Positions 1-8,576 of a stretch of DNA of 37,200 nt are shown one piece after another; the stretch's first letter is position 1, and each line of letters starts with the position of its first letter. The DNA comes from an uncultured Scytonema sp. (lineage in GTDB: Bacteria > Cyanobacteriota > Cyanobacteriia > Cyanobacteriales > Nostocaceae). The stretch spans positions 1 through 37,200 of the forward strand of contig CALMVQ010000352.1 of assembly GCA_937873135.1 (NCBI GenBank), read 5' to 3'. The translations under genes and the position numbers were made by a program. The notes under the pieces were generated by a model. That model was not told the DNA's origin and searched no databases. It was given only the letters and a program-made list of their open reading frames with translations.

Positions 1-5
1 ACCCC

Positions 6-63
6 AACCCCACCCCGCAAGCGGAGAGCGAATAAAAACGACAGAGAGGAGCGGGGTGGGGTT
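6..63. repeat. GC-rich inverted repeat (hairpin)
   Basis: Perfect 13-bp arms AACCCCACCCCGC (6-18) and GCGGGGTGGGGTT (51-63) enclose a 32-nt loop. No gene is visible to the left in this window, so it may be the terminator or 3' hairpin of a gene outside it, or one of the dispersed palindromes common between cyanobacterial genes. There is no T-run after either arm, which argues against a classical intrinsic terminator. Confidence 0.7.
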
Positions 64-213
64 CAGACGGAATTAAAGTTAATTTACCGGACATGATATA
101 AATACTCCTCGTGCTGAGTATAAGTTTAGCGATCTTAATTCTCTGTGTCCTTGGCACGGCAGGTGCTTCAACGTGGGGAACCTCACATTATCAGCAACGA
201 ATCATAAAAATAT

Positions 214-678
214 ATGGATCACAAAAAAAGCTTCCGAAAAACTTGGCGGACACTAACTGAGCTAGGCAAAGAGTTTGGTGTTTCTGCAGTCAAGTTTGGC
301 AATCTTCTGAAAAAGTATGGACTAAGAGAAAAAGACGGTGAACCTACGCAGAAAGCAATTACTGGTGGCTTTTTTAATAAAATTGTCCCGAACGAGGGCA
401 AACCTTATTATCTATGGCATCGAGATAAAACAGTTCTGTTTCTCCAAACTCAGGGTGTTGAGAAAAATGGTCTGTCTTCTCAAGAAGCTTTGAAAACAAC
501 ACAAGCAAGGAAACTTGCTAGAGAATGGATTGAAGCTCAACGTCTTGATGATGAAGGATCAAAACTTGGTTATATTATTGCTGCTGAGTTAGAACCTGAA
601 ATTAAGCGTATCGGCGTCGATCTAGTTCAATCAGAGCTGAAGAAACTTGGCTCTGAGATTGTTCTTTATTTTGATTAA
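214..678 (+). CDS. Unrecognised 154-aa protein with HTH-like N-terminus
   Basis: I do not recognise the family. The protein is charged, soluble and without signal peptide or membrane segment. Residues about 12-38 (LTELGKEFGVSAVKFGNLLKKYGL) read like a helix-turn-helix or winged-helix unit of the kind at the start of phage antirepressor-like proteins; this is a pattern guess only. The rest is mixed helix/strand with a Lys/Glu-rich C-terminus. The ATG at 214 is the first in-frame start; the preceding bases are A/T rich with no clear ribosome binding site. It stands alone, with about 440 bp of non-coding DNA after it. A small inverted repeat (ATACTC/GAGTAT, 102-121) lies upstream. Coding is supported by length and amino-acid composition only. 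Confidence 0.6.
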   Translation: MDHKKSFRKTWRTLTELGKEFGVSAVKFGNLLKKYGLREKDGEPTQKAITGGFFNKIVPNEGKPYYLWHRDKTVLFLQTQGVEKNGLSSQEALKTTQARKLAREWIEAQRLDDEGSKLGYIIAAELEPEIKRIGVDLVQSELKKLGSEIVLYFD

Positions 679-1117
679 GCTGCTTTGTAGGTACTTAAGA
701 GTCAAGAAAAACACCAATATTCACGCTTAATATATGTGATGGTAATGTTATCAGGGTGTTGTCCCATTATGCTGAAATTTATTATACCATTATATATCCA
801 ATGTTACTGAGAAATTGGCAAAGAACTTCTAATTGTATTTTTCTCTGACTATGAATTATAAATAAATCCTTAATATATTGTAATTTTGTGAAAATTGCTT
901 GATACTTAGAATAGCCTCTTTAATAATAAATTTATTTAACTGCGAGAAAGATTAGTTGTATTTGTAACTCTTAAACTACTGAGGAGATTATGTAGGAGAG
1001 GTGTAGAAGCTTTTCAATTTTCTCAAAGTTACCAATAAATCATGAATGCTTTTTTGATCATTAAAGCTTTAAAGAAATTGCTTTCGAGTATAAAGTATAA
1101 CTCACTTATTTAGAACG
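679..1117. other. AT-rich intergenic region, no feature seen
   Basis: About 440 bp of A/T-rich DNA between the unrecognised gene and the DUF1830 gene. I found no convincing ORF, tRNA, strong hairpin or dispersed repeat here. It presumably carries the DUF1830 promoter, but no clear -35/-10 pair stands out. Confidence 0.6.
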
Positions 1118-1441
1118 ATGAATTCATCTTCCATGACCGATGCTAAGTGCATTCTTTGCCATTACGTTAACGTTACCAGTAAAATTCAGATTGCACGAAT
1201 CTCAAACATTCCAAACTGGTACTTTGAGCGTGTTGTTTTTGCCGGACAACATCTTTTCTTTGAAGCACCACAAAATGCTCAGTTGGAAATCCATACCAAT
1301 ACAATGGCAACTGCTGTTTTGTCAGACCGAATTTTTTGTCAACGTCTGCAAGTCAATAGTGATCACACTATTAAATCCTTTGAAGTCGTTTGCCCTAAGC
1401 CAAACGAGCTAGAGCTAAGTCACGAATTAGTGGAACTCTAG
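1118..1441 (+). CDS. DUF1830 domain protein
   Basis: A 107-aa protein of the cyanobacterial DUF1830 family, recognised from CHYVNVTSKIQIARISNIPN, then WYFERVVFAGQHLFFEAP, then LEIHT near the middle. Function is unknown; the family is short, soluble and nearly restricted to cyanobacteria. The start is the ATG at 1118; a second Met at residue 6 (1133) is possible. The last 47 bp overlap the 3' end of a gene on the opposite strand (1395-1610), so the two transcripts converge and share complementary sequence. The C-terminal 20 residues, in the overlap, are expected to be the least conserved part. Confidence 0.85.
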   Translation: MNSSSMTDAKCILCHYVNVTSKIQIARISNIPNWYFERVVFAGQHLFFEAPQNAQLEIHTNTMATAVLSDRIFCQRLQVNSDHTIKSFEVVCPKPNELELSHELVEL

Positions 1442-1610
1442 AACTAATGTAATTACTCATGGTGCCAACTTCATCACTACTGAGCAGGCTCTTTTTTTCT
1501 AGCTGCTTGAGTAACTGCTGAATTAGGTCAGCATCACTAAACTTAAGAAGAGTATTGGTCTGAGTTTCCTCAACCACAGACCATAGATGACGTAATGTTG
1601 AAGAGTTCAC
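1395..1610 (-). CDS. Small 71-aa cyanobacterial conserved protein
   Basis: A 71-aa helical protein beginning MNSSTLRHLWSVVEETQTN and ending SRVPLIRDLALARLA. I believe it belongs to a small conserved cyanobacterial family of unknown function; this is memory of the pattern, not a search. On the minus strand a GAGG lies about 9 bases before the ATG at 1610, a reasonable ribosome binding site. Its 3' end overlaps DUF1830 on the other strand by 47 bp. Pattern and the upstream GAGG make it more credible than a chance shadow, but the antisense overlap lowers certainty. Confidence 0.65.
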   Translation of the reverse strand: MNSSTLRHLWSVVEETQTNTLLKFSDADLIQQLLKQLEKKSLLSSDEVGTMSNYISSRVPLIRDLALARLA

Positions 1611-1760
1611 AAAAAGTACCTCGTACAGTGATCGATCTGTTGACTTTTATCATAACCTAATTTTGTTGAACCTAAAGAAAATCTTAAATATCTGCTTTTA
1701 GAAAGCCTTAAAATTTACATAACTTCAATAAGGATGGTCACTTCCACCCTTATCGATTAA

Positions 1761-2831
1761 CTACTTGCGTTCTGGATGCGCTGTTTCCTCTAGTAAAGGA
1801 GTCCCCATTTGGTTAATCAGTGCGATCAACTGGTACAATCGCCCTAAGTCTCTTTGATTAAAGTATAAAATGAGGCGGGGAAGTCCTGCTGTTTCATCTT
1901 GGGCTTCTTGTGGTAACGCCTGACTTTTCTCAATGGAGCCTTTAACTAAAATGTCGCTGAAATCGGTATTGAGTCGATCTACGTCAGTATGCGATAAATC
2001 TGTTTTGAGCCGAATCACCAAGCGATCACCCACGTAGCGGCAGGAATGATAAACCTGGTAAAAGTCGGTAATAGCATTGCAAGCGACATCAAGGTTATCT
2101 GTAACTGTGTAAAGACTCGGATCTTCAGGACTCACTAGACCTTTTTGTACCAGTTGCCGATCAATATATTCACTCCAAGAACGCCAGTAATCGCCACCCG
2201 GATGATCGATTAAAACCAAAGGCAGAGGACCAAATTTACCTGTCTGGCTTAAAGTCATACATTCAAAAGCTTCATCTTGAGTGCCAAAACCGCCAGGAAA
2301 CAAAGCTATAGCATCACTTTCTTTCATAAGAAACAGCTTGCGCGTGAAGAAATACTTAAAGTGAATCAGCTTTGGATCGCCTTCAATAAACGGGTTTGCT
2401 TGCTGTTCAAACGGTAACTGGATGTTTAAACCAAAGGAATTTTCTCTGCCTGCACCTTCGTGCCCCGCCTGCATTATTCCACCGCCACCGCCTGTCATCA
2501 CCATGAATCCCAATTGAGTTACATGGCGAGCAAAGTCAACCGCCATGCAGTAATCTGGGGTTGTTGACGATAGACGAGCAGAACCAAAGATGGTGACTTT
2601 GCGAACGTGACGGTAATTATAAAAGAGCTGAAAACCCAGCTCCATGTCCGTTAAAGTAGCTGATAAGATCTTCCAATCGAGACGATCAATTTCGCTCTCA
2701 GCCAGATGCACTATGGTAGCTAGTGCCTGTTTAATAAATTGCTGATTTTTTAGCGTTGGTAAGCGATCAATTAATTCAGCGATATCCGCTAAGAGAGACT
2801 CTAAAGTGTCAAACGACGCAGATGAGGTCAT
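1761..2831 (-). CDS. LOG family protein (TIGR00730, nucleotide phosphoribohydrolase)
   Basis: A 356-aa Rossmann-fold protein of the LOG family, older name lysine decarboxylase-like. Members release free base from nucleoside 5'-monophosphates such as cytokinin ribotides. Diagnostic motifs are the glycine loop GGGGGIMQAGHEGAGRE (about residues 114-130) and PGGFGTQDE (about 179-187), the catalytic PGGxGTxxE signature. I take the start at MTSSASFDT (ATG 2831). The frame stays open to 2948, but those 39 codons read like intergenic DNA (ACCAACC-type repeats) and lack family similarity. The protein is longer than the roughly 200-aa minimal LOG, having about 70 extra N-terminal and 90 extra C-terminal residues, as in long cyanobacterial members. 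Substrate is not decidable from sequence. Confidence 0.88.
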   Translation of the reverse strand: MTSSASFDTLESLLADIAELIDRLPTLKNQQFIKQALATIVHLAESEIDRLDWKILSATLTDMELGFQLFYNYRHVRKVTIFGSARLSSTTPDYCMAVDFARHVTQLGFMVMTGGGGGIMQAGHEGAGRENSFGLNIQLPFEQQANPFIEGDPKLIHFKYFFTRKLFLMKESDAIALFPGGFGTQDEAFECMTLSQTGKFGPLPLVLIDHPGGDYWRSWSEYIDRQLVQKGLVSPEDPSLYTVTDNLDVACNAITDFYQVYHSCRYVGDRLVIRLKTDLSHTDVDRLNTDFSDILVKGSIEKSQALPQEAQDETAGLPRLILYFNQRDLGRLYQLIALINQMGTPLLEETAHPERK

Positions 2832-2991
2832 GAGAACTGCCGCCAAAATGGCTTTATATTTTACCTGAATTTGGTATGCGACTATATTAACCGCTTTTGT
2901 TGAGTGATTAGTCCTTTGTTGATTGTTGGTTCTTCTAGCAACCACCAACCATTAACTACTAGATACTGAATATTTTTTGACATTAAAAAGC

Positions 2992-3017
2992 ACCTTTGGT
3001 CAGTAATAAACCAAGGT
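2992..3017 (-). terminator. Possible minus-strand terminator hairpin
   Basis: ACCTTTGGT (2992-3000) pairs with ACCAAGGT (3010-3017) with one bulged T. Read on the minus strand the hairpin is followed after a few bases by CTTTTTAA, the arrangement of an intrinsic terminator. It lies between trxA (upstream on this strand, about 370 bp away) and the LOG gene. The rest of 2832-3386 holds one more hairpin (3294-3323) and no gene I can support. Confidence 0.45.
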
Positions 3018-3293
3018 ACTAGTGACGGCAGTTGTCGCCGATCCTAATTAGAGCAATTATCTGAACATGAGCTTTTTATTCCAAACAGAGGTAGATAGCT
3101 ACGTCTCTAGGCAAAAATCATGTCACTCCAAAAGTTCTACTCCAAACTTAACTTACTTTGTATCAGCCTGCAAGCCAAACGAAGCAGTTTTTGAGTAGGT
3201 CAAAATGTAGCTTTCGACAGAAAAAGCACCGAGAGCTACAAGATAAACCTAGATGCTGTTAAAACTTATCTCGTTTAGATGCCTGCAAACTAT

Positions 3294-3323
3294 CCAGAGA
3301 AGCGTAGCCGACCACGTCTCTGG
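3294..3323. repeat. Short intergenic hairpin element
   Basis: CCAGAGA (3294-3300) and TCTCTGG (3317-3323) are perfect arms around AGCGTAGCCGACCACG. The sequence has the look of dispersed short palindromes found between cyanobacterial genes. It sits 64 bp downstream of the trxA stop, so it could also stabilise the trxA mRNA 3' end. Confidence 0.5.
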
Positions 3324-3386
3324 CTTGTCTACAATTATTTACTTACTTGAGAGTCACAAATTGACTAATTTAAATTTTTAGCCGAA

Positions 3387-3716
3387 CTACTTTTCAAGAT
3401 ACTTTTCTAAAGTGTTAGCTAATGTAGTTTTCGGGACAGCACCGACCACCATATCAACTTTTTGTCCTCCCTTAAAAATCATTAACGTGGGAATGCTGCG
3501 GATGCCATACTGACTGGCAACATTAGGATTCTCATCGGTGTTAACTTTAACTACCTTGAGTTGAGTATCGTACTGAGCGGCGATTTCATCTACAACAGGA
3601 GCAACCATTCGGCATGGTCCGCACCAGGGTGCCCAAAAGTCAACTAAAACAGGAACTTCGCTATCCAATACTTCCTGCTTAAAGGTAGAGTCCGTAACTT
3701 GTGCCGTTGCTGACAT
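3387..3716 (-). CDS. trxA: Thioredoxin
   Basis: A 109-aa classical thioredoxin, the usual length. The active site WCGPC is at about residues 31-35, within [18 protein letters not shown]. The cis-proline segment [13 protein letters not shown] is at about 72-84. It reduces target disulfides in the cytoplasm, taking electrons from ferredoxin-thioredoxin or NADPH-thioredoxin reductase. The start at 3716 gives the expected N-terminus MSATAQVTD. The gene points the same way as guaB3 but about 485 bp with several hairpins lies between them, so separate transcription is likely. Close to m-type thioredoxins by overall pattern. Confidence 0.97.
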   Translation of the reverse strand: MSATAQVTDSTFKQEVLDSEVPVLVDFWAPWCGPCRMVAPVVDEIAAQYDTQLKVVKVNTDENPNVASQYGIRSIPTLMIFKGGQKVDMVVGAVPKTTLANTLEKYLEK

Positions 3717-3842
3717 GCCTACAAACCTTTGCCTATATTGTTTTCAAGTATCATAAAAATTCTACCATAGCAAAAACCGCTGCTAGGAAGCCAAAAACCC
3801 GGTTGATTCTTCATATTTCTTGTAAAGAGGCACTGAGGAAGA

Positions 3843-3984
3843 AGACACGCTACATATAGTGTCTCTACAAAAGACAGGAAACAGCAGTTATTTTTTACCT
3901 CTGCGCCCCCTGATCGCTCTGCAAAACAAACCCTATTTATTGAAAAATCCGATTAAGGAACCGCCCGAACAATAGTTCAGGCGG
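3843..3984. repeat. Two short hairpins between trxA and guaB3
   Basis: AGACAC/GTGTCT (3843-3848 and 3859-3864), followed by TCTACA, resembles the TGTAGAGACGT element seen after dxs. A second hairpin, CCGCCCGAAC/GTTCAGGCGG (3961-3970 and 3975-3984), has one mismatch. No ORF is supported in 3717-4201. Confidence 0.5.
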
Positions 3985-4113
3985 AGTGTGGTGTGAGGAG
4001 TGAACGGAAACATGCGTCTCCGCTTCTTCTATTGTAGGCGACATATGTGATTTTTCCAGTAATTGTTCCAAGAGTCTGGAAAAATTTATTTAAAGATTTG
4101 GTGTTGGGAGGCG

Positions 4114-4175
4114 GTAGGGGCGGGTTTAATAGAAAGAACTCATCGAACACAACATCTTACAAAACCCGCCCCTAC
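4114..4175. repeat. GTAGGGGCGGGTTT inverted repeat, best copy
   Basis: Perfect 14-bp arms GTAGGGGCGGGTTT (4114-4127) and AAACCCGCCCCTAC (4162-4175) around a 34-nt loop. Weaker relatives are at 8281-8305, 16862-16910 and in the 31131-31266 cluster. It begins 27 bp after the guaB3 stop codon, so it may double as that gene's 3' hairpin. The family looks mobile or passively copied; no protein gene accompanies any copy. Confidence 0.8.
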
Positions 4176-4201
4176 AGGAGGCGTGGAGTAAAAATTACCC
4201 A

Positions 4202-5368
4202 TTACTGATTCCCCATACCTAACTGTTGGGCTTTTTGATATACTTTACCTTCGGTGAGTAGAGAAGGCGCAATCACAACATCAACTTGCTGCATTTCTTT
4301 AATATTTTTTGCTCCTAAAGTGCCCATACTAGTTTTTAACGCACCTAAAAGATTGTGAGTGCCATCATCGAGTTGTGCTGGTCCTGTAAGAATTTGTTCT
4401 AGCGTACCAGTCGTGCCAACACGAATGCGCGTACCACGTGGCAAAACTGGACTGGGAGTTGCCATCCCCCAATGATAACCCCGTCCTGGAGCTTCAGCGG
4501 CTCTGGCAAAAGGAGAGCCAATCATGACACTATCAGCACCGCAAGCAATACATTTACAGATATCTCCTCCAGTGATTAAGCCACCGTCAGCAATGACTGG
4601 TACGTAGTTGCCTGTTTCCTCATAATAATGATCGCGTGCGGCAACACAGTCAGCGATCGCTGTCGCCTGTGGTACACCTACACCCAGTACACCACGCGAA
4701 GTGCAGGCTGCACCAGGACCAATTCCTACCAGTACTGCAACTGCCCCAGCTTTCATTAAATTTAATGCTACTTCATAAGTCACACAATTTCCTAGGATGA
4801 CCGGCATAGGCATTTCCTGGCAAAATTGTGCCAAGTCAAGTGGCACTACTGACTCTCTTGAAAGATGTGCGGTGGAAACAACTGTTGCTTGGACAAAAAA
4901 TAAATCGGCAGCAGCTTTTGCCACAATCGAACCGTATTTGCTTGCTCCAGCTGGGGTAGTACTGACTGCCGCAATCCCACCTTGAAGTTTGATTTCCTGA
5001 ATTCGTTGTGTAATCAGTTCCGGTTTAATTGGTTCTGCATAAAGTTCTTGCATTAAGGGAACAAATCCATCTTTCCCTACTGTGGCAATGCGGTCTAAAA
5101 TTGGTTCTGGATTGGTATAGCGAGTTTGGATACCTTCCAAGTTAAGAACACCTAATGCTCCTAACTGCGACAAGCCCACAGCCATACGAACATCTACTAC
5201 ACTATCCATAGCACTAGCAATAATCGGGATTTCTCGTTCTATACTGCCAACACGCCAATGAGTCTCTGCCATACTAGGATCTAGTGTTCTATTGCCGGGG
5301 ACTAGAGCAATTTCATCTATTCCGTAAGCTCTCTTAGCTGTCTTTCCGCACCCAATTTGAATGTCCAC
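4202..5368 (-). CDS. guaB3: GuaB3 family IMP dehydrogenase-related protein
   Basis: A 388-aa (beta/alpha)8-barrel of the IMP dehydrogenase superfamily lacking the CBS pair that full-length GuaB (about 490 aa) carries between strands. The catalytic-cysteine loop [12 protein letters not shown] places the nucleophile at Cys222. The phosphate-binding part [15 protein letters not shown] and [14 protein letters not shown] follow at about 258-290. IMPDH oxidises IMP to XMP with NAD, the committed step to guanine nucleotides. GuaB3 proteins are typical of cyanobacteria and actinobacteria; that this form has IMPDH activity is prior knowledge of the family, not visible here. The start ATG at 5368 gives [19 protein letters not shown]. 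It is divergent from mutS2, with inverted repeats between. Confidence 0.92.
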   Translation of the reverse strand: MDIQIGCGKTAKRAYGIDEIALVPGNRTLDPSMAETHWRVGSIEREIPIIASAMDSVVDVRMAVGLSQLGALGVLNLEGIQTRYTNPEPILDRIATVGKDGFVPLMQELYAEPIKPELITQRIQEIKLQGGIAAVSTTPAGASKYGSIVAKAAADLFFVQATVVSTAHLSRESVVPLDLAQFCQEMPMPVILGNCVTYEVALNLMKAGAVAVLVGIGPGAACTSRGVLGVGVPQATAIADCVAARDHYYEETGNYVPVIADGGLITGGDICKCIACGADSVMIGSPFARAAEAPGRGYHWGMATPSPVLPRGTRIRVGTTGTLEQILTGPAQLDDGTHNLLGALKTSMGTLGAKNIKEMQQVDVVIAPSLLTEGKVYQKAQQLGMGNQ

Positions 5369-5456
5369 ACTGTTTTTCCAAATCTATTTAAGCTAGGCTA
5401 TCAAATTGTGAAGGGACTTGGGGCGGTTTTTCTCGATACAAGAGGGGTAGTCGCAG

Positions 5457-5501
5457 CAGGGTTTGGGATAATTAACCCAAGCCTGTTGAACACGACGTGT
5501 T
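5457..5501. promoter_or_regulatory. Inverted repeats between divergent guaB3 and mutS2
   Basis: Two neighbouring dyads: CAGGGTTTGGG/CCCAAGCCTG (5457-5485, two unpaired bases in the arms) and the tight palindrome AACACG-A-CGTGTT (5489-5501). They sit about 90 bp upstream of guaB3 and 150 bp upstream of mutS2, so they could be operators shared by both, or only structural repeats. No -10 element is clear enough to place either promoter. Confidence 0.4.
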
Positions 5502-5648
5502 GAATAGAGCTATTACTACACTGATCAATTTATCAAAAATGTGAGAGAGACTTTTAGCTAGTTGCTAATTGCTGACTGCTTTTCAATAGAATTGTTACCA
5601 TAAAAATAGATTGTATAGATGAAATGTTAAAGATTAGATATTGAAGCC

Positions 5649-8207
5649 TTGATCCAATCTGAAACTTTAGAACTACTAGAATGGCATCGTCTCTGCCAGC
5701 ACCTGTCTACCTTTGCAGCAACAAAGCTGGGGTTAATCGCCGCATGTCATGTGCCCATCCCTAATTCTCAAAGGGAAAGCGAGCAATTGTTAGCACAAAC
5801 TAAGGAAGTTTACCAACTGGAAACACGCCTGAATACAGGACTGTCGTTTGAGGGAATTCAAGATATTGGCGATTCTCTCGAACGGGCAGAACTTCAAGGA
5901 GTTTTGGCAGGAGATGAACTGTTGGCGATCGCAACGACTCTTGCTGGGACAAGAAATTTACGTCGGATTATAGATAACCAACCCGATTTACTAATTTTAA
6001 ATCAGTTAATTGCTGATCTCCGAACTTATCCGGAGTTAGAGCAGGAAATTCACCGGTGTATTGATGAGCGGGGACAGGTGAGCGATCGCGCTAGTCCAAC
6101 ATTATCAGGGATACGTGATTCAATGGGGCAATTGCGATATCAAATTACCCGGAAACTTCAAGGAATTCTACAACGACAAGCTGGTGCAGTTCAAGAACAG
6201 TTGATTACCCAACGAGGTGATCGCTACGTTCTTCCTGTAAAAGCACCTCAAAAAGACGCTATTCCCGGCATCGTCCACGATACTTCCACCAGTGGTGCAA
6301 CACTTTATATAGAACCTAATGCTATAGTCCCACTAGGAAACCAACTGCGACAGTTAGTCAGAAGAGAGCAAGTAGAAGAAGAAGCAATTCGCCGCCTGCT
6401 AACACAGCAAGTGGCAGCCGTAAAATCCGATTTAGAAAGGTTATTGGCAATTGCGACTACTTTGGATCTGGCAACTGCCAAAGCACGTTATAGTTTGTGG
6501 CTCAAAGCGAATCCCCCGCGATTTATTGACTGGGAGAAAAATGAAAGCATTACCTTACGACAATTGCATCACCCACTTTTAGTCTGGCAGTGTCAGCACG
6601 AACAAGGACAAAGAGTAATTCCAGTAGATTTACTGATTCAACCGCATATTCGAGTAGTCACAATTACTGGACCTAATACTGGGGGAAAAACTGTAACTCT
6701 CAAGACTTTAGGGTTGGCAGCATTGATGGCAAAGGTGGGTTTATTTGTTCCAGCTCGTGAACCAGTAGAAATACCGTGGTTTGACTCCGTATTAGCAGAT
6801 ATTGGCGACGAGCAATCACTTCAACAAAGTTTATCTACATTCTCCGGACACATTCGTCGTATCAGTCGAATTTTAAATGCCCTGGATAGAGACGGGGAGA
6901 GGGATCTTCGCGCAATCGGGCAATCAGGGGAAGCAGTGGGAGAAGATAGTGAATCCTCACTTCTGACTCCTCAACGCTCCTTGGCGGAACCTCAGCAAGC
7001 AACGAGCTCCTCACTCCTTATTCCTGACGACTCAACAGGGAGAACCCCCCACTCCCTAGTCTTACTTGATGAAGTAGGCGCAGGAACAGATCCAGTTGAG
7101 GGCAGTGCTTTGGCGATCGCGCTGTTAAAATACCTGAGCGAACATGCACAACTTACTATTGCCACAACTCATTTTGGAGAACTGAAAGCTCTAAAATATG
7201 ATGACCAGAGGTTTGAGAATGCTTCGGTGGAATTTAATGAAAGTACTCTTTCGCCAACGTATCGCTTACTTTGGGGAATTCCCGGACGTTCCAACGCTTT
7301 GACAATTGCTCGTCGTTTGGGGCTGAAACGAGAAGTGGTGGAGCAGGCAAAAACCCATGTAGGAGGAGCAACAGACGAAGTCAATCAGGTTATTGCTGGC
7401 TTAGAAGCACAACGCCGTCGCCAAGAAACCAAAGCAGCAAAAGCACAAGAACTGTTGCAGCAAGCTGAAAAATTATACAAAGAAGTGTCCGAAAAAGCCA
7501 CATCATTACAAGAAAGAGAAAGTGCTTTACGGGCTTCACAAGAGGTAGCAGTGCAGCAGGTTATAGCTCAAGCAAAAGGAGAAGTTGCCTCCGTGATTCG
7601 TCGCTTGCAACAAGGTACACCTACCGCTCAAAATGCCCAGCAAGCGACCAATGCGTTGAATCAAATTTCTGAGCAATTTATCCCACAAGCGCCACCAAAA
7701 CCAAAAATCGGGTTTGTTCCCAAAGTAGGCGATCGCGTCAGTATTCCCAAATTAGGACAAACAGCGGAAGTCTTAACAGCTTCCAATGAGGATGGGGAGA
7801 TAACTGTCCGCTTTGGCTTGATGAAAATGACAGTGAAACTAAACGATGTCGAATCCCTAGATGGTCGAAAACCAGAATTAGTTAAAGAGCAAAAAAGCAG
7901 AGCGACAGATGACCAAAGGGGTAGAGCAGAATCTAAAACGATACCAACTCCACAGTCAAGCCCAGCAATTCGGACATCCAAAAATACAGTTGATTTACGG
8001 GGTCGCAGGGTAGCTGATGCAGAATTAGTTTTAGATAAAGCAATCTCGGAAGCGACAGGACCAATCTGGATTATTCACGGACATGGTACTGGTAAGTTGC
8101 GGCAAGGTATTCACGCTTTTTTGCAGCAGCATCCTCAAGTCAACCGCTACGAAGCAGCAGAACCCGCTGATGGCGGTACTGGTGTTACCATTGCTCATAT
8201 CAAATAA
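5649..8207 (+). CDS. mutS2: MutS2 family endonuclease/ATPase
   Basis: An 852-aa MutS2 protein. Walker A GPNTGGKT is at 341-348, Walker B LVLLDEVGAGTDP at about 470-482, a long coiled-coil at about 570-640, and a C-terminal Smr nuclease domain with VDLRG (about 781) and HGHGTG (about 816). MutS2 lacks the mismatch-recognition domain and acts against recombination or on collided ribosomes. The start is TTG at 5649 (TTG ATC CAA); an in-frame TAA at 5628 leaves no ATG upstream, and the family N-terminus IQSETLELLEW follows directly. No strong ribosome binding site is seen. Oddity: about 55 low-complexity residues (about 412-467) are inserted between HIRRISRILNAL and SLVLLDEVG, inside the ATPase core (see finding). 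Confidence 0.96.
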   Translation: MIQSETLELLEWHRLCQHLSTFAATKLGLIAACHVPIPNSQRESEQLLAQTKEVYQLETRLNTGLSFEGIQDIGDSLERAELQGVLAGDELLAIATTLAGTRNLRRIIDNQPDLLILNQLIADLRTYPELEQEIHRCIDERGQVSDRASPTLSGIRDSMGQLRYQITRKLQGILQRQAGAVQEQLITQRGDRYVLPVKAPQKDAIPGIVHDTSTSGATLYIEPNAIVPLGNQLRQLVRREQVEEEAIRRLLTQQVAAVKSDLERLLAIATTLDLATAKARYSLWLKANPPRFIDWEKNESITLRQLHHPLLVWQCQHEQGQRVIPVDLLIQPHIRVVTITGPNTGGKTVTLKTLGLAALMAKVGLFVPAREPVEIPWFDSVLADIGDEQSLQQSLSTFSGHIRRISRILNALDRDGERDLRAIGQSGEAVGEDSESSLLTPQRSLAEPQQATSSSLLIPDDSTGRTPHSLVLLDEVGAGTDPVEGSALAIALLKYLSEHAQLTIATTHFGELKALKYDDQRFENASVEFNESTLSPTYRLLWGIPGRSNALTIARRLGLKREVVEQAKTHVGGATDEVNQVIAGLEAQRRRQETKAAKAQELLQQAEKLYKEVSEKATSLQERESALRASQEVAVQQVIAQAKGEVASVIRRLQQGTPTAQNAQQATNALNQISEQFIPQAPPKPKIGFVPKVGDRVSIPKLGQTAEVLTASNEDGEITVRFGLMKMTVKLNDVESLDGRKPELVKEQKSRATDDQRGRAESKTIPTPQSSPAIRTSKNTVDLRGRRVADAELVLDKAISEATGPIWIIHGHGTGKLRQGIHAFLQQHPQVNRYEAAEPADGGTGVTIAHIK

Positions 8208-8280
8208 ATTGGTATAAGCATTTTGACATCACAAGTACAGAACCATTCGTGACAGCCTGTGATTGCTGCAATCACCTCAA

Positions 8281-8305
8281 GGGGCGGGTTTGTTAAACTC
8301 GCCCC
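8281..8305. terminator. Hairpin after mutS2 (GGGGCGGGTTT element)
   Basis: GGGGCGGGTTT (8281-8291) pairs with AAACTCGCCCC (8295-8305), one mismatch, 3-nt loop. It lies 74 bp after the mutS2 stop and belongs to the same dispersed family as 4114-4175. It is a plausible 3' hairpin but is not followed by a T-run. The rest of 8208-8576 shows no gene or other structure I can support. Confidence 0.5.
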
Positions 8306-8576
8306 TATTGAATGCTTACAATATTAAAAGTATTTCTCAAACATTCTGTTATGCAGTGAGCCGACCAGAAGTAATTAATTAAGCTCATACCTTTTTCAAA
8401 ACAGGTTTTCATCATAGAGTAAAACAAAGCAGCGACGCTGTTCACTACACGAATAAAGTGCGTAAGCGGCGATAAAAGCTAGCTTTCAGCCCTTTAGTCA
8501 TTGGAAACCAATCAAAACTCTTAAGAGTCTGGTTTCAAAATGGGTAACAGCAACAGTCCTACTAGCCGGATCCCCT

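Noticed and set aside
2832-2948. N-terminal 39-codon extension of the LOG gene
   Set aside because: Reads as intergenic repeat DNA and lacks similarity to the family N-terminus.
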